A DNA stretch of 64,000 nt from Trichloromonas sp034006665 (GCF_034006665.1 NZ_JAVESI010000001.1:197388-261387); one strand, 5' to 3'. Numbered from the stretch's first letter, positions 9,413 to 18,860 are shown. Notes: generated from the letters alone by a model not told the origin. A program made the numbers and translations.

Positions 9413-10156
9413 TTAAAAGGGGACTTGTTTTCCGGCATCGATCAGATAGGGGAGCCCCTCGCGATTGCCGCCGATACTTTCCAGAACAAACTCGACCCGC
9501 CGGTTGAGGGCCTGGGCCGCCTCGCTTTTATCAGGGGTCAGGGGACGGCGGGAACCGTAACCCACCGCCGACATGCGATCGAGGGGGACGAGGTTTTCCC
9601 GCTCGAAGAACTTCAGGGTCGAAACGGCTCGGGCGATGGAAATATCCCAGTTGGAAAGACCGCTCGCGGGAGGCGTATCGTCCGTATGCCCTTCAATACG
9701 CAGATTGAGAGGCAGATTCGCGATCAGGGCGGCGACATCCCGCAGTACCGGGTAGGCCTCGGGGCTCACCTCGGTCTGGCCGGAAGCAAAAAGGATCGCC
9801 GCGTCGACCCGCAGGATGACCGCGCCGCGATCCTTGACCAGTTGAATACGCCGGTCGATCTTCAGCTGATTCATCTGGGTGAGCATGCGCTGATAGAGGC
9901 GGCTGGTGAAATCGTCCTGAATCGGCGCGAACTCAACCACTTTCGGCTTGGAAATCGTCGTCTGGCTCCCGCCACCCATTACGCCGAAGGCACTGCGCAG
10001 CGATCCGGCCGCTTCCTCGAATTTGATCTTATCCATATTGGCCATGGACAAAAGGAGCACGAAGAAGGTCAGCAGCAGGGTCACCATGTCGCTGAAGGTG
10101 ACCATCCAGGCCGGAGCGCCGGGGTCTTGTTTTTTCGGTCTTTTTGCCATCTGCAT
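9413..10156 (-). CDS. motB: MotB, stator protein with OmpA-type domain
   Basis: MotB couples ion flow to rotation together with MotA and anchors the stator to peptidoglycan. The 247-residue protein has a basic N-terminus and one membrane helix carrying the ion-binding aspartate D23 (TFSDMVTLLLTFFVLLLSM). A C-terminal OmpA-like domain contains RIEGHTDDTP and LSNWDISIARA. The plug/linker region lies between them. Residues around D23 alone do not settle proton against sodium use. It follows motA after 19 bases. Confidence 0.95.
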   Translation of the reverse strand: MQMAKRPKKQDPGAPAWMVTFSDMVTLLLTFFVLLLSMANMDKIKFEEAAGSLRSAFGVMGGGSQTTISKPKVVEFAPIQDDFTSRLYQRMLTQMNQLKIDRRIQLVKDRGAVILRVDAAILFASGQTEVSPEAYPVLRDVAALIANLPLNLRIEGHTDDTPPASGLSNWDISIARAVSTLKFFERENLVPLDRMSAVGYGSRRPLTPDKSEAAQALNRRVEFVLESIGGNREGLPYLIDAGKQVPF

Positions 10157-10175
10157 GCCGCCTTTTGGGGTGCCG

Positions 10176-10943
10176 CTACTTCTTGAAATTGCTCTCGCGC
10201 AGCTTGGGCGCCACGAAGGTATGCAGCTTCTGCTCCATCAACCGGGGATTCTCCCCCGCCAGCACGCAGCGCATCCCCTCGGCGATGAGGGTTTTGCTCA
10301 AAATTTCCTCGCCGCTGCGGTTTTTCAATTTCCCGGCGATGGGCAGACAAAGGATGTTGGCGATGATCGAGCCGTAAAAGGTGGTCAACAGCGCCACCGC
10401 CATGGCCGGACCGATGGAAGAAGGGTCGCTCATGCTCTGGAGCATCTGCACCAGGCCGATCAGGGTGCCGATCATCCCCATGGCCGGGGCGTAACTGCCC
10501 ATGGCGATAAAGATATCCGCCCCCGACTCGTGCCGTTCCTGAATGTATTCGATCTCCTTGTCGAGCATTTCCTTCATCGCCTCGGCCTCCTGTCCGTCCA
10601 CCGCCATCTGCAGCGCCTTCTGGAAGAAAGGATCCTTGACTTCGTCGAGAAAGGATTCGAGGGCCAGGATCCCTTCCTTGCGCGCCTTGCCGGCGAATTG
10701 AATAAGCTGGGCGATGATCGCCTGGGGCGCCGTCTCCTGATGAAAGACGGTCTTTTTGAAAACCGCCATGGCCCCAAAGACGGACTTGAAGGGATAGTGA
10801 ACCAGAGTGGCGCCGACGGTTCCGCCGAGCACAATCATCATCGAGGGCGGATCGACAAAGAGCATCAACGATCCCCCCGACATGATGGCGACGATCATGA
10901 GGGCAAAAGCGGCAACAATTCCGACGACAGTCGAGAGATCCAC
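10176..10943 (-). CDS. motA: MotA, stator ion-channel subunit
   Basis: MotA forms the stator ion channel with MotB. The 255-residue protein has four membrane helices (two at about 3-55, two at about 145-205) and a large cytoplasmic loop that contacts FliG. The conserved GSYAPAMGMIGTLIGLVQML segment with its essential prolines is present. It is the first gene of the motA-flhG operon and lies about 65 bases downstream of a strong sigma-54-type promoter. Confidence 0.96.
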   Translation of the reverse strand: MDLSTVVGIVAAFALMIVAIMSGGSLMLFVDPPSMMIVLGGTVGATLVHYPFKSVFGAMAVFKKTVFHQETAPQAIIAQLIQFAGKARKEGILALESFLDEVKDPFFQKALQMAVDGQEAEAMKEMLDKEIEYIQERHESGADIFIAMGSYAPAMGMIGTLIGLVQMLQSMSDPSSIGPAMAVALLTTFYGSIIANILCLPIAGKLKNRSGEEILSKTLIAEGMRCVLAGENPRLMEQKLHTFVAPKLRESNFKK

Positions 10944-11007
10944 GAGGGGCTACTCCAGAGAGAAAGGCCAGCGGCGCGAGCCGTCCGGCATGCCTGCCGA
11001 GACTATG

Positions 11008-11024
11008 AGCAAATGCCATGCCAG
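11008..11024 (-). promoter_or_regulatory. sigma-54-type promoter for motA operon
   Basis: Read on the minus strand the site is CTGGCATGGCATTTGCT. The GG and GC dinucleotides are separated by exactly ten bases and the -12 element TTGCT is intact. It departs from the YTGGCACGRNNNTTGCW consensus essentially at one base of the -24 box. It points into motA, whose ATG is about 65 bases downstream. Confidence 0.75.
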
Positions 11025-11083
11025 TGAGTGCGGTTGATGAAAATGCGGCGAAAAGCGGATGAAACCTCCATTCCCGCGGCAAA

Positions 11084-11114
11084 AAAATGGCCGGGAACCC
11101 ATCCCGGCCATTTT
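11084..11114 (-). terminator. Rho-independent terminator after flgE
   Basis: A 13-bp perfect stem (11084-11096 pairs with 11102-11114, loop of five) is followed on the minus strand by a run of seven T residues. It lies 24 bases beyond the flgE stop and separates the flgB-flgE operon from the motA promoter. Confidence 0.85.
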
Positions 11115-11137
11115 CTGTCAAAATATTGACTTATAGA

Positions 11138-13825
11138 TTAACGCTTCAGGTTGATCAGCTCGTTGAGCATCTCGTCGGTGGTGGTGATGATCTTCGAGTT
11201 GGCCTGGAAGCCGCGCTGGGTGGTGATCATGGCGACGAATTCGGCGGCCAAGTCGACGTTCGACTGCTCCAGCGAGTTGGTGAAGATCTGCCCGATACCG
11301 GAACCGACGGTACCGACGATGGCGGCACCAGACGATCCCGAAGCACTGAACATGTTATTACCAACCTTGGTCAGCCCTGCGGCATTACTGAACTTGGCCA
11401 AGGCGATACGGTACAGGCTGCGAGGCAGACCGTTGGAATAGTTACCCAAAATATTTCCTTCGTTGTCGAGGGAGAGCTGGGCGACGGTCCCGGTACCATA
11501 GCCGTCCTGATCCTGGCTGATAACCACCGAGGCGTTGGACCACTGGGTGGTGTTGAAGTCGATATTGAGTTGCACGGACGGATCCGAGTTGTTGTTCCAC
11601 GACAGGTCATTGGGCGAGGAAGTCAGACCGCTAGGAAAATTCGGATCAAGGGTACCGTCTTCAAGAAATCGTAGAACGCCGCTGGAGATCAAATAAGGTC
11701 CATCTTGCGGAGGGTTCAGATTTAATTCGGCGGCGTTTACAGTGATGTTATATTCCCACTCTAGGGGGTTTGTCTGAGGATTCAGCTTGGAAAAGTAAAC
11801 CGTGACCTGATGGGGGTTTCCCAGAGAGTCATAAATCGTCACCGAGTTGGCGTAGTTGGATGTTTCTTCCGGAACAGCGATGTCAAAACCAGCATCGCGG
11901 CCGTTTGTACCTTCGTTGAAAACCAAACCGTAAGTACTATCCGTTCCTCGATTGATCGTCAATTCGCCAATGTCGGTTCCCTTGGCTTGAATTTCAAGCC
12001 CGCTGAAAACAGTAGTTTTCAGATTTCCATTGAGACCCACAATATACTCGGAAAGATTCGCCTCCGCCCCAATGTTGATCACTTCAATATTGCTCCCATC
12101 GATGCTGGTCAAAGTCATCACATGGGTATTCGGATCTATAACAGCCTTTACACCGACAGGGTTAAGCTTATCATTGAAATGTTGCTCCACGGCGCTATCA
12201 TAACTAGCTTGATCTAATGTCGGGCTAATCGTCCCCTCGAGGCTCACTCCATTAATGAGCAGTTTGGGCATGGGGTTTTCAGGAAGAGGTGCACCTTCAG
12301 TTTCAGGGAGTTCGGTATCAACGATCGACCAGCCAGTAAGATGCTGATCTTCTACTTTACCCAAGCTAAAAGAGCCTGGAATAACGATACCTTCGGCATT
12401 GATCCCTGGAACATTGGCAATTGCTTTACTAATTTCGAGTGCAGAACCCTGATTGTAAGTTCCTGCCCCTTCGACTTCGAGCGCATATTCATCTATTTCA
12501 AGTTGGCCACTAGGATCGTCAAAATTTATTACAAGTTGTCCACTAGGATCAGTAAAGTCTGTGGCACCGCCTCCAACAGGATAGTAGCCAGCCTCTCGAC
12601 CATAGATCCCTTGTTCGAAAGCCAGACCGAAAGCCTCTCCCGTACCAACTTCTATATTTAATGGAGCGGATTCAATACTTAAAGCACTGAAAACTGTTTT
12701 TTCATAGCCTAGTGAAAGAGATTCTATTTTCGCAGAAAGATCTGCAGGAGAATTTATTTCAATGTTACTTCCATCAAGGCTTCTTATAATCAGGGTATTA
12801 TCTGCCCCAACTGAAGCCTCGACCCCTTTTGCGGCCAAGTCAGCATTCAGTGTATTTATCAAGTTATTGTTATAAGTTGCTTGGTCCGCTCCGGTTATGA
12901 CTTTTGTATCAAAAGAAACCCCATTTATTGTCAGACCTGTAATCGTCCAGTCGGCCGGAGGATCTGCAACTATAATCTTACCCAAGTTGATAGAACTTGG
13001 ATTGATTGTAGAAGCAACTGCAGGATCAGCAGCACTGGAGTCGATGGCTGCTTTGATTTCTTTGGCTGAACCTTGATTATAGGTGCCAGCTCCAGCAACT
13101 GCGAGGAGTGCTCCATTGATCTTCAAAATACCGTTGGGGTCTGCGGCACAGTTGGGGTCTGTGGCGTCTCCTGCCGGACCATCATAAACACGGCTACCCA
13201 CATCATACGTCCCAGTTGTAGCTTCTACCCACTGAACCGTGGGTTCGGACGTAGGAAGGGTACGGCCGACGCCGATGAATTTGCCGATGATCGGCGCCGG
13301 ATATTGTGCAGCAGCATCGAGGTTGGTGGTAAAGGTGACGTTCTCGGTCGCTTTAGGCGGACTCAGAGTGGTGGTGTCGACCTTGATCTCAGTCAGGTCA
13401 CCGGAAACGTTACCAGCATCGTTGAGAGAGTAACCGACAACGCGATACCCTTCGGGGGACACCAAGTAGCCCTCAGCGTCCCAGCGGAAAGACCCGGCTC
13501 GGGTATAAGAATCCGTATTGGTGCCGGGGTCACGAATGATGAAGAAACCGTCCCCTTCAATCGCTAGGTCTGTGTTCTTGGCGGTATTTTCGAAGGTACC
13601 TTGAGTAAAGATATTGTCGACGGATGACATGCCTGCTCCGCGACCAATCTGAGATGCCCCACCGGAGCCAGAAATGGTACTGGAAAGCAGGTCGGCAAAG
13701 ACCGAACGTCCCGACTTATAACCAATGGTGTTGCTGTTGGCGATATTGTTACCAATGACACTGAGAGCGTTCCCGTTGGTGTTGAGACCGCTAACGCCGC
13801 TGTACAATGAAGAGAGGATACTCAT
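11138..13825 (-). CDS. flgE: FlgE, hook protein with large duplicated insertion
   Basis: FlgE polymerises into the flagellar hook. The 895-residue product keeps the conserved ends: an N-terminal rod/hook domain (SILSSLYSGVSGLNTNG, IGNNIANSNTIGYKSGR) and the C-terminal DLAAEFVAMITTQRGFQANS helix. It is about twice the length of a standard hook protein. The extra residues, about 230-650, lie in the surface-exposed region and contain two diverged copies of one module (GAGTYNQGSA, LTINGV / LLINGV, DGSNIE, KTVFS). The LxINGV segments resemble flagellin hook IN motifs. The DNA of the insertion is visibly richer in A+T than the flanking gene. It is the last gene of the flgB operon. Confidence 0.95.
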   Translation of the reverse strand: MSILSSLYSGVSGLNTNGNALSVIGNNIANSNTIGYKSGRSVFADLLSSTISGSGGASQIGRGAGMSSVDNIFTQGTFENTAKNTDLAIEGDGFFIIRDPGTNTDSYTRAGSFRWDAEGYLVSPEGYRVVGYSLNDAGNVSGDLTEIKVDTTTLSPPKATENVTFTTNLDAAAQYPAPIIGKFIGVGRTLPTSEPTVQWVEATTGTYDVGSRVYDGPAGDATDPNCAADPNGILKINGALLAVAGAGTYNQGSAKEIKAAIDSSAADPAVASTINPSSINLGKIIVADPPADWTITGLTINGVSFDTKVITGADQATYNNNLINTLNADLAAKGVEASVGADNTLIIRSLDGSNIEINSPADLSAKIESLSLGYEKTVFSALSIESAPLNIEVGTGEAFGLAFEQGIYGREAGYYPVGGGATDFTDPSGQLVINFDDPSGQLEIDEYALEVEGAGTYNQGSALEISKAIANVPGINAEGIVIPGSFSLGKVEDQHLTGWSIVDTELPETEGAPLPENPMPKLLINGVSLEGTISPTLDQASYDSAVEQHFNDKLNPVGVKAVIDPNTHVMTLTSIDGSNIEVINIGAEANLSEYIVGLNGNLKTTVFSGLEIQAKGTDIGELTINRGTDSTYGLVFNEGTNGRDAGFDIAVPEETSNYANSVTIYDSLGNPHQVTVYFSKLNPQTNPLEWEYNITVNAAELNLNPPQDGPYLISSGVLRFLEDGTLDPNFPSGLTSSPNDLSWNNNSDPSVQLNIDFNTTQWSNASVVISQDQDGYGTGTVAQLSLDNEGNILGNYSNGLPRSLYRIALAKFSNAAGLTKVGNNMFSASGSSGAAIVGTVGSGIGQIFTNSLEQSNVDLAAEFVAMITTQRGFQANSKIITTTDEMLNELINLKR
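11885..13133 (-). repeat. Two diverged ~200-residue modules inside flgE
   Basis: Module 1 (about 13133-12560) and module 2 (about 12520-11885) share the same ordered landmarks: GAGTYNQGSA, INGVS, DQA(T/S)Y, DGSNIE, KT(V)FS and a closing G(R)(E/D)AG. Identity between the landmarks is low, so the duplication is old or under diversifying change. Boundaries are approximate because they were read from the translation. Confidence 0.65.
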
Positions 13826-13899
13826 GATGTGCCTCCTGTCGAGAGGATCGCCGCTGTCGGTTGGCGATCCGCGAACCTCCCGCGCGGGGACCGGTTCGG

Positions 13900-14286
13900 C
13901 TATGCGATGATTGCGCTGTCGATGTTGGTGAAGACGTTGTCTTTCAAACTGTTTTGATCAACCACGGTAACGACCGTATGGTTTTTGACACTGACGACCA
14001 TGGCAGTCTGATCGATCAGGACCAGGGAATCTCGCCCCCCTTTGGCGTCGAGTTGGGCAACCGCCTGTTCGACCCGGGCCAACTGCTCCGGCGCCAGGGC
14101 AATGCCGCGGCTCTCCATGCGCTGGCGGGCGTGCTGGGAAAAGCGTAAAGGTTCTTTTCCCAGCCGGCCTTCGAGGATCTCCCCGAAGGAAGGGCCGGGC
14201 CGGGGCGAACCCTTGTTGACCCTGGCCGGGCCGGGGTTACCGGCAGGCTGGATCGGGGTAGGGAAAATCCGCAGTTGCTCGTCCAT
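13900..14286 (-). CDS. Small flagellar operon protein (TIGR02530-type)
   Basis: This 128-residue protein matches the pattern of the conserved flagellar operon protein family found between flgD and flgE in many bacteria. Landmarks are FSQHARQRMESRGI, KGGRDSLVLIDQ, SVKNHTVVTVVD and NVFTNIDSAII at the C-terminus. The family has no firmly established function; its position suggests a role in hook cap or hook assembly. It lies 17 bases after flgD, and a 74-base gap separates it from flgE. There is no signal peptide and no membrane segment. Confidence 0.85.
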   Translation of the reverse strand: MDEQLRIFPTPIQPAGNPGPARVNKGSPRPGPSFGEILEGRLGKEPLRFSQHARQRMESRGIALAPEQLARVEQAVAQLDAKGGRDSLVLIDQTAMVVSVKNHTVVTVVDQNSLKDNVFTNIDSAIIA

Positions 14287-14302
14287 GTCATCCTCGCCCG
14301 GG

Positions 14303-15046
14303 TTACATGAGCAGTTGGTTGACGTTGCTGATGGCGGCCTGGGAAACCGCGCCGGCCGTGGTCATCAGTTCGTTGCCGGCAGCGCCGATCTCGACTCCGG
14401 AGACCGTTCCGCGGATGAGGCTTGAAGCCGTGACCTTGCTTTCATCCTCACTGGCGGCCGCCGCGTTTTTGGCTTTGACTTCGACGGTGTAGTTCCCAGC
14501 GGGAAGGAGATTGCCGCTGGAACCCTTGCCGTCCCAAGCGACGAAGTGATCGCCGGCGGCCGCCGGCGGCTCCTTGATGGTGGCTACCAAAACATTCTGA
14601 TCATCGAAGATGTTCAGCTCCACCTCGGTCGCAGCACTCTCCAGCCGATAGCCGAGTTGGCCGTCGAGAACGCCGGCGGGGAAGCCGAGACGATCGTTCA
14701 ATTCCGCATCCGGGGAAGGGGCGAGAGTCAGATCTGTCGACTCGGCCACCACCTCTTTACCAATGAGGCTGAGAGCAGTGAGACGCTGCACATCGGCGCT
14801 CGATTCGCTCATTTTAGCCAGATGCTCGTTCGTGGCAAACTGTTGCTCCAGCGAGCTGTACTGGGCCAGTTGCGCGGTAAATTCCGTGGGATCCTGAGGA
14901 TTGAGCGGATCTTGGTTCTGCAGCTGCGCCACCAACAACGTCAGAAACTCGGTCTTGCCGATCTCCTTGCTCAAGGCGGCAGACTTGCTCTCGCCGCTCT
15001 TCGTGGAAACGGCGCTGGCGGCGCCTATTGCGCTGACGTCTGTCAT
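14303..15046 (-). CDS. flgD: FlgD, hook capping protein
   Basis: FlgD caps the growing hook. A start at 15046 (MTDVSAIG, GGGAG about 10 nt upstream) gives 247 residues. The N-terminal FlgD domain contains FLTLLVAQLQNQDPLNPQDP and FTAQLAQYSSLEQ. A FlgD Ig-like/tudor region follows, with NIFDDQN and GDHFVAWDGKGSSGNLLPAG. The frame is open to 15082, but the extra residues lack a ribosome binding site. It follows fliK after 190 bases that hold no gene. Confidence 0.95.
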   Translation of the reverse strand: MTDVSAIGAASAVSTKSGESKSAALSKEIGKTEFLTLLVAQLQNQDPLNPQDPTEFTAQLAQYSSLEQQFATNEHLAKMSESSADVQRLTALSLIGKEVVAESTDLTLAPSPDAELNDRLGFPAGVLDGQLGYRLESAATEVELNIFDDQNVLVATIKEPPAAAGDHFVAWDGKGSSGNLLPAGNYTVEVKAKNAAAASEDESKVTASSLIRGTVSGVEIGAAGNELMTTAGAVSQAAISNVNQLLM

Positions 15047-15236
15047 AACTTTGACACTCCCTTCCAATGCGCGAAACTTCATCGCCCGGTTCGGCGAAAT
15101 AGCTTCTCTTTGCCAGACTTATCGGAATCTCTCGGGGAAGTCTTTAGGGCTCTTTTCACCTTGCACGAAATTTTCACTCATAAAAAACCCCCATCCGATT
15201 TCTCGAACAGGGGCGTCAATCTTGAAGAAAAGACCC

Positions 15237-17810
15237 TCAGACCCGCAGGCTGATACCGCCGGGGCGGGAGTTGGCCGGAGAAGGCGGGGGCGTAACCAGC
15301 GGTTCCTCCTCGCCGGCCGTACGCTCGCCGGAACGTCCGGCAGATCGGGCGGCGAAAAAGGACTGGCGGGATTCCTGAAATGAGCCGCGCCCCCCCTGCC
15401 CCGGTGAATCGTAAGTGACCTGGGCCTCTTCCAGCTTCAAACCCTGCTGTTCAAAAGATTCGCGCAGACGCGGCAAATATTTTTCCAGCACTTCCTGAAC
15501 CTGCTGGTTCTGGGCGTGCAACTGAAGCCGCACCCGGTCCCCTTCCACCGTCAGATCGAGCTTGACCTGCCCCAATTCTTCCGGATAGAGGCGCATGGTG
15601 AGACGGCTGTGCCGCTGACCGTCGACCAGAGTCAGACGGCTTGCCACCTGCTGATAGACCTGCTCCTCGGGCACCGGCAAAGTCAAGGGCGTGGCGGCGG
15701 CCGGCGTACCGGCGCCGGCAGAGGCGGCCTGGGGGGTTGCGGCCCCTTGCCCCACGGCGGAAAATACCGGGGAATTCGCCCCATTATCGGCAGAGGCCCG
15801 GAAAATTCCCGTTTCCGCCTGCGCCCCGGGCTCACGGAAGAGCAATTCGACCCCCTCCCCTTTGCCGGCGTCCATCACCGGCAACGATTCCCCTTGCGCG
15901 ACCGAAACACGAACCGCCCCTGGCGCTTCGCCCAAGAGCTGGGCGAAACGGCGATCCGAAGAGGTATCCAGTCGTTGCCCACGAAAATCTTCCCGCAACC
16001 TTAACGGCGTCGTCATTTCCGGCGGAATGACGACGGCCGAAGCCGAAATCGGATCGAAGGTGGGAGTGCTGGGGGAGGATGGGGAACTTTGCACGGCAGG
16101 CGATTGCGGCAAAGCGACCCGCAAGGACTCGATCACTTCCGCCCCGCGCTCACCCATGCGAAAAGTCGGGGGGACAACCGCCTTGTTTCCGGAAGGTTGT
16201 GGTTGTAATCCAGGCATTGCAACTTTTTGAGAATCAGCCCTTTCGCCATTAATCCACTTTTGTGAAAGAACGGGCTCTGTGTCCCCCTCCCCAGGCGCGG
16301 CTTCCGTTCTCGAAGAAATGTGCGGAGCGGCCGACTCCGGATTTGCGACGGCTCGTTTCACGGGAGAATTCGCATCCCCCCCCGTGAAATCGGCAACAGG
16401 ACGAACCGGATCGGGAATTGACGCACTTGTCGTCCGTTCAGGAGCAACATTCTCAGGCGCAACGGTCGGGGCGGCGGACTCAACGACCTGAGCCGTCACC
16501 CGCCCCGGAGTGGACGCAATGTCGACTCCCGGGCGCGACGATGCAACCGAAGGCGCACCCGCCTTATTTATGGCAACAGATTCCGAATCAAGCTCTTCTC
16601 CCGAAAACCTTGGTCGGTCGAGCACCACGGGATTTTCAACAGTCCATTCTGCCTGCATGCCGACTTCTGCCGCCAGAGGATCAACGACAGGACGAGTCAA
16701 ATCGGGGATTGACGCATGTGTCGCCCGTTCAGGTGCAACATTCTCAGGCACAACGGTCGGGGCGGCGAACTCAACGGTCTTTGCCGCCCGCTCCGGAATG
16801 GACGCCACATCTTCGGCTTCCGGCAGCGGCGAAGCGGCCGGAAGCGCCCCCGCCTTATCCATAAGAACGGGCTCTACCCCAGGCTGATCAGCGAACAGAG
16901 AAGTTCCCTCACCAGCTTGTGCCGATGCCAAGTCGATTTCAGGCGTCCTTTCCGAGACTGAGGCAGCACCGTCAGATTTTTCCAAGACTGGAGCAATTGT
17001 CGGCGCCTCCGCTCCTTCGGGGGAAGTCGCGGCAGAGACTGGAACGACGTCCTCTTCCGTCACAAATGAAGAAACCGGGGGAAATTTCCCTTCATCTCTG
17101 CCGCCCGCCTCTTTCAGTGGAGGCGACCCAAGGCTTTGGGCCGAAACTGTGACCGAGTGAATGTCCGCGGAAGACAGATCCACAGCCGAATCTGTGGAAG
17201 ACGGTAAAATCCGGTTTCCCTTATTCAAGGCCAGCCCGGGCTTTTGACCCGCCGGGGGTACGGAGGCTGTCTCCAGAACCTCTGAAGAAGAATCGAGAAT
17301 CGCTTCGGGAACGCCGGCGAGCAGGTCAGGGGTATCGGAATGGCCAATGCCGGCGGTAGCGGGAGAGGTTAGCGAAGGGCGTGGCAACACCTCCGGCGAC
17401 GACGCTATCTGCGTGCCATCAACCAAAGGGCTTTTGGCAGCCTGGGGCGCGGAGGCGAAAAGGGCCTTCGCTTCCACCACTGGACCTGTAGCAGAGAACA
17501 AAGGCTGCGATTCGGCAAGCGGAAGGATTTCAGTTTTCTGGGATACCCGTCCCGGGGTCGCGGGAGTGGATTTATCCCGGGAGGAGGTTCCCTTTTCTGC
17601 TGAAAGGGAATTATCGCTATTCTGGGGGAAGTCGCCTTCCCGTGAGGAGGATTGATTCTGTGGGGGGGCGGCGGATGTGGTCACCGTCGACGCGAGGGCG
17701 TCCTGTTGCTGCCGCAAGGAGCGGGCAAAACCACCGCCGTCCGACGCGGGAGGGGCGGTCGGGTTCGCCGTAGGCAACAGGCTGTCGAGGGAAACGGGGG
17801 GAATTTGCAT
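15237..17810 (-). CDS. fliK: FliK, hook-length control protein, unusually long
   Basis: FliK is the secreted ruler that measures the hook and triggers the FlhB switch. The 857-residue protein is about twice the common length. A low-complexity Ser/Pro/Ala/Glu-rich body (about 1-690) includes near-repeated segments. The C-terminal hook-length control domain (about 715-810) contains RLTMRLYPEELGQVKLDLT and VQEVLEKYLPRLRE. The tail is Gly/Ser-rich. The ATG at 17810 follows GGGTGAG. The long ruler goes together with the long FlgE in the same operon, although ruler length measures hook length rather than subunit size. Confidence 0.92.
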   Translation of the reverse strand: MQIPPVSLDSLLPTANPTAPPASDGGGFARSLRQQQDALASTVTTSAAPPQNQSSSREGDFPQNSDNSLSAEKGTSSRDKSTPATPGRVSQKTEILPLAESQPLFSATGPVVEAKALFASAPQAAKSPLVDGTQIASSPEVLPRPSLTSPATAGIGHSDTPDLLAGVPEAILDSSSEVLETASVPPAGQKPGLALNKGNRILPSSTDSAVDLSSADIHSVTVSAQSLGSPPLKEAGGRDEGKFPPVSSFVTEEDVVPVSAATSPEGAEAPTIAPVLEKSDGAASVSERTPEIDLASAQAGEGTSLFADQPGVEPVLMDKAGALPAASPLPEAEDVASIPERAAKTVEFAAPTVVPENVAPERATHASIPDLTRPVVDPLAAEVGMQAEWTVENPVVLDRPRFSGEELDSESVAINKAGAPSVASSRPGVDIASTPGRVTAQVVESAAPTVAPENVAPERTTSASIPDPVRPVADFTGGDANSPVKRAVANPESAAPHISSRTEAAPGEGDTEPVLSQKWINGERADSQKVAMPGLQPQPSGNKAVVPPTFRMGERGAEVIESLRVALPQSPAVQSSPSSPSTPTFDPISASAVVIPPEMTTPLRLREDFRGQRLDTSSDRRFAQLLGEAPGAVRVSVAQGESLPVMDAGKGEGVELLFREPGAQAETGIFRASADNGANSPVFSAVGQGAATPQAASAGAGTPAAATPLTLPVPEEQVYQQVASRLTLVDGQRHSRLTMRLYPEELGQVKLDLTVEGDRVRLQLHAQNQQVQEVLEKYLPRLRESFEQQGLKLEEAQVTYDSPGQGGRGSFQESRQSFFAARSAGRSGERTAGEEEPLVTPPPSPANSRPGGISLRV
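16391..16805 (-). repeat. 97-codon in-frame tandem repeat in fliK
   Basis: Two segments, starting near 16391 and 16682, match closely at an offset of 291 bases (97 codons). A core of about 45 bases around 16435-16485 and 16726-16776 is nearly identical. Because the offset is a multiple of three, copy-number change would lengthen or shorten the ruler without a frameshift. Confidence 0.8.
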
Positions 17811-17848
17811 ACTGGCTCACCCTTCACGGAAGAATGGAAGAGCCCGGC

Positions 17849-18364
17849 TTAATCCTTGACGAGGGTGGAATAGGAAGTGCTCAGGAGACGCGCCTGTTCC
17901 GGAGGCATGTTTTCCAGCAGGGCGCCGGCGGCCTTGGCCTTCATACCGGCCAGAATCCGCACCGCCAGTTCCCGTTCGAGCTCGGCGAGAAGAACCGCGC
18001 CCTGGGCGGGGTCCATCTTTTCGTACATCTTGCCGAGCCCCTGGATCCGTTGGGCCTCCACCTCGTCCTTGGCTTCCAGCAGACGACTCAGGTCGTCCCG
18101 CGCCTGCTGGAGCTGGGCTAACTTCTTATCGACCTCGGTCTCCAGGGTCTTTAGTTCTAATTCCCGCAGGGTGAGTTTTTCTTCCCGAGCGGCGAATTCC
18201 TGCTGCAACGCCTCTCGCTCCTCTTGCAGGGAAAAGAGCAGACGGCGCTGTTCCAGGGAATCGATGGCGGGGAGCAGGCTATCCTCGCCGCCGGTGGGCG
18301 GCGCTCCGCCAACGAGCAGAAGGCCCGTCAAGGTGATCGATAAGAGCAGAAATCCGGGACGCAT
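17849..18364 (-). CDS. MotE-like periplasmic coiled-coil protein
   Basis: The 171-residue product has a signal peptide (about residues 1-20), a long coiled coil (about 38-105) and a C-terminal MgtE-N-like helical domain (KMYEKMDPAQGAVLLAELE, LENMPPEQARLLS). That architecture matches the MotE-like proteins encoded with fliJ/fliK in many flagellar operons. In some species they act as periplasmic partners of motor proteins. It lies between fliJ and fliK, 14 bases after fliJ. The role in the motor is inferred from context only. Confidence 0.75.
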   Translation of the reverse strand: MRPGFLLLSITLTGLLLVGGAPPTGGEDSLLPAIDSLEQRRLLFSLQEEREALQQEFAAREEKLTLRELELKTLETEVDKKLAQLQQARDDLSRLLEAKDEVEAQRIQGLGKMYEKMDPAQGAVLLAELERELAVRILAGMKAKAAGALLENMPPEQARLLSTSYSTLVKD

Positions 18365-18378
18365 GGCCTTACTCCTGA

Positions 18379-18810
18379 CTACTTCCTGAAATTTCGCACG
18401 GCGACTTCATCGAGCTGCACCGCCTCTTTGTGCAGTTCTTCGGCATAGGCTTCACGCAGATGCTTTTCCTTGAGCTTGTCCAGCAGTTGCCGCTCCTGAC
18501 TGGCGACGCACAGCGCCTGGCGTCGGCGCTCGACCTCGTCGCGGGCGGCCTCTAAGCGCTCCACCAGCTCCGCCACCTGGCCCATGGCATGGCCGATGTG
18601 ATTGCTGTAGAGCGAGAACTCGAAAGCATCCAGCCCCTTGCGCTGCAAATCCTCGAATTCCTCCCGCAGGGCATCCAACTCACGGCGTTTGGCGGTCAAT
18701 TCCCCGAGCAGGCGGTTCTCCTGGTCGAGAGCCTCGGCGTGGGCCTGCTGCGCCAGGCTCTCCAGGCGTTCCCGGTAGTCGAGCACGGTTTGCAGCTTGA
18801 ATTTCGCCAT
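18379..18810 (-). CDS. fliJ: FliJ, export chaperone escort
   Basis: FliJ is the small coiled-coil stalk of the FliH-FliI ATPase complex. The 143-residue product is almost wholly coiled coil and begins MAKFKLQTVLDYRERLE, the typical FliJ start. The frame allows two more residues (18816), but the ATG at 18810 gives the family-standard MAKF start. A 171-base gap to fliI upstream is occupied by an interspersed repeat, which is unusual for this normally tight gene pair. Confidence 0.92.
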   Translation of the reverse strand: MAKFKLQTVLDYRERLESLAQQAHAEALDQENRLLGELTAKRRELDALREEFEDLQRKGLDAFEFSLYSNHIGHAMGQVAELVERLEAARDEVERRRQALCVASQERQLLDKLKEKHLREAYAEELHKEAVQLDEVAVRNFRK

Positions 18811-18860
18811 GACCAAAATCCTTTACGCCGTGGTGCGAGCTTTCTGGAATCGTTACCTAA

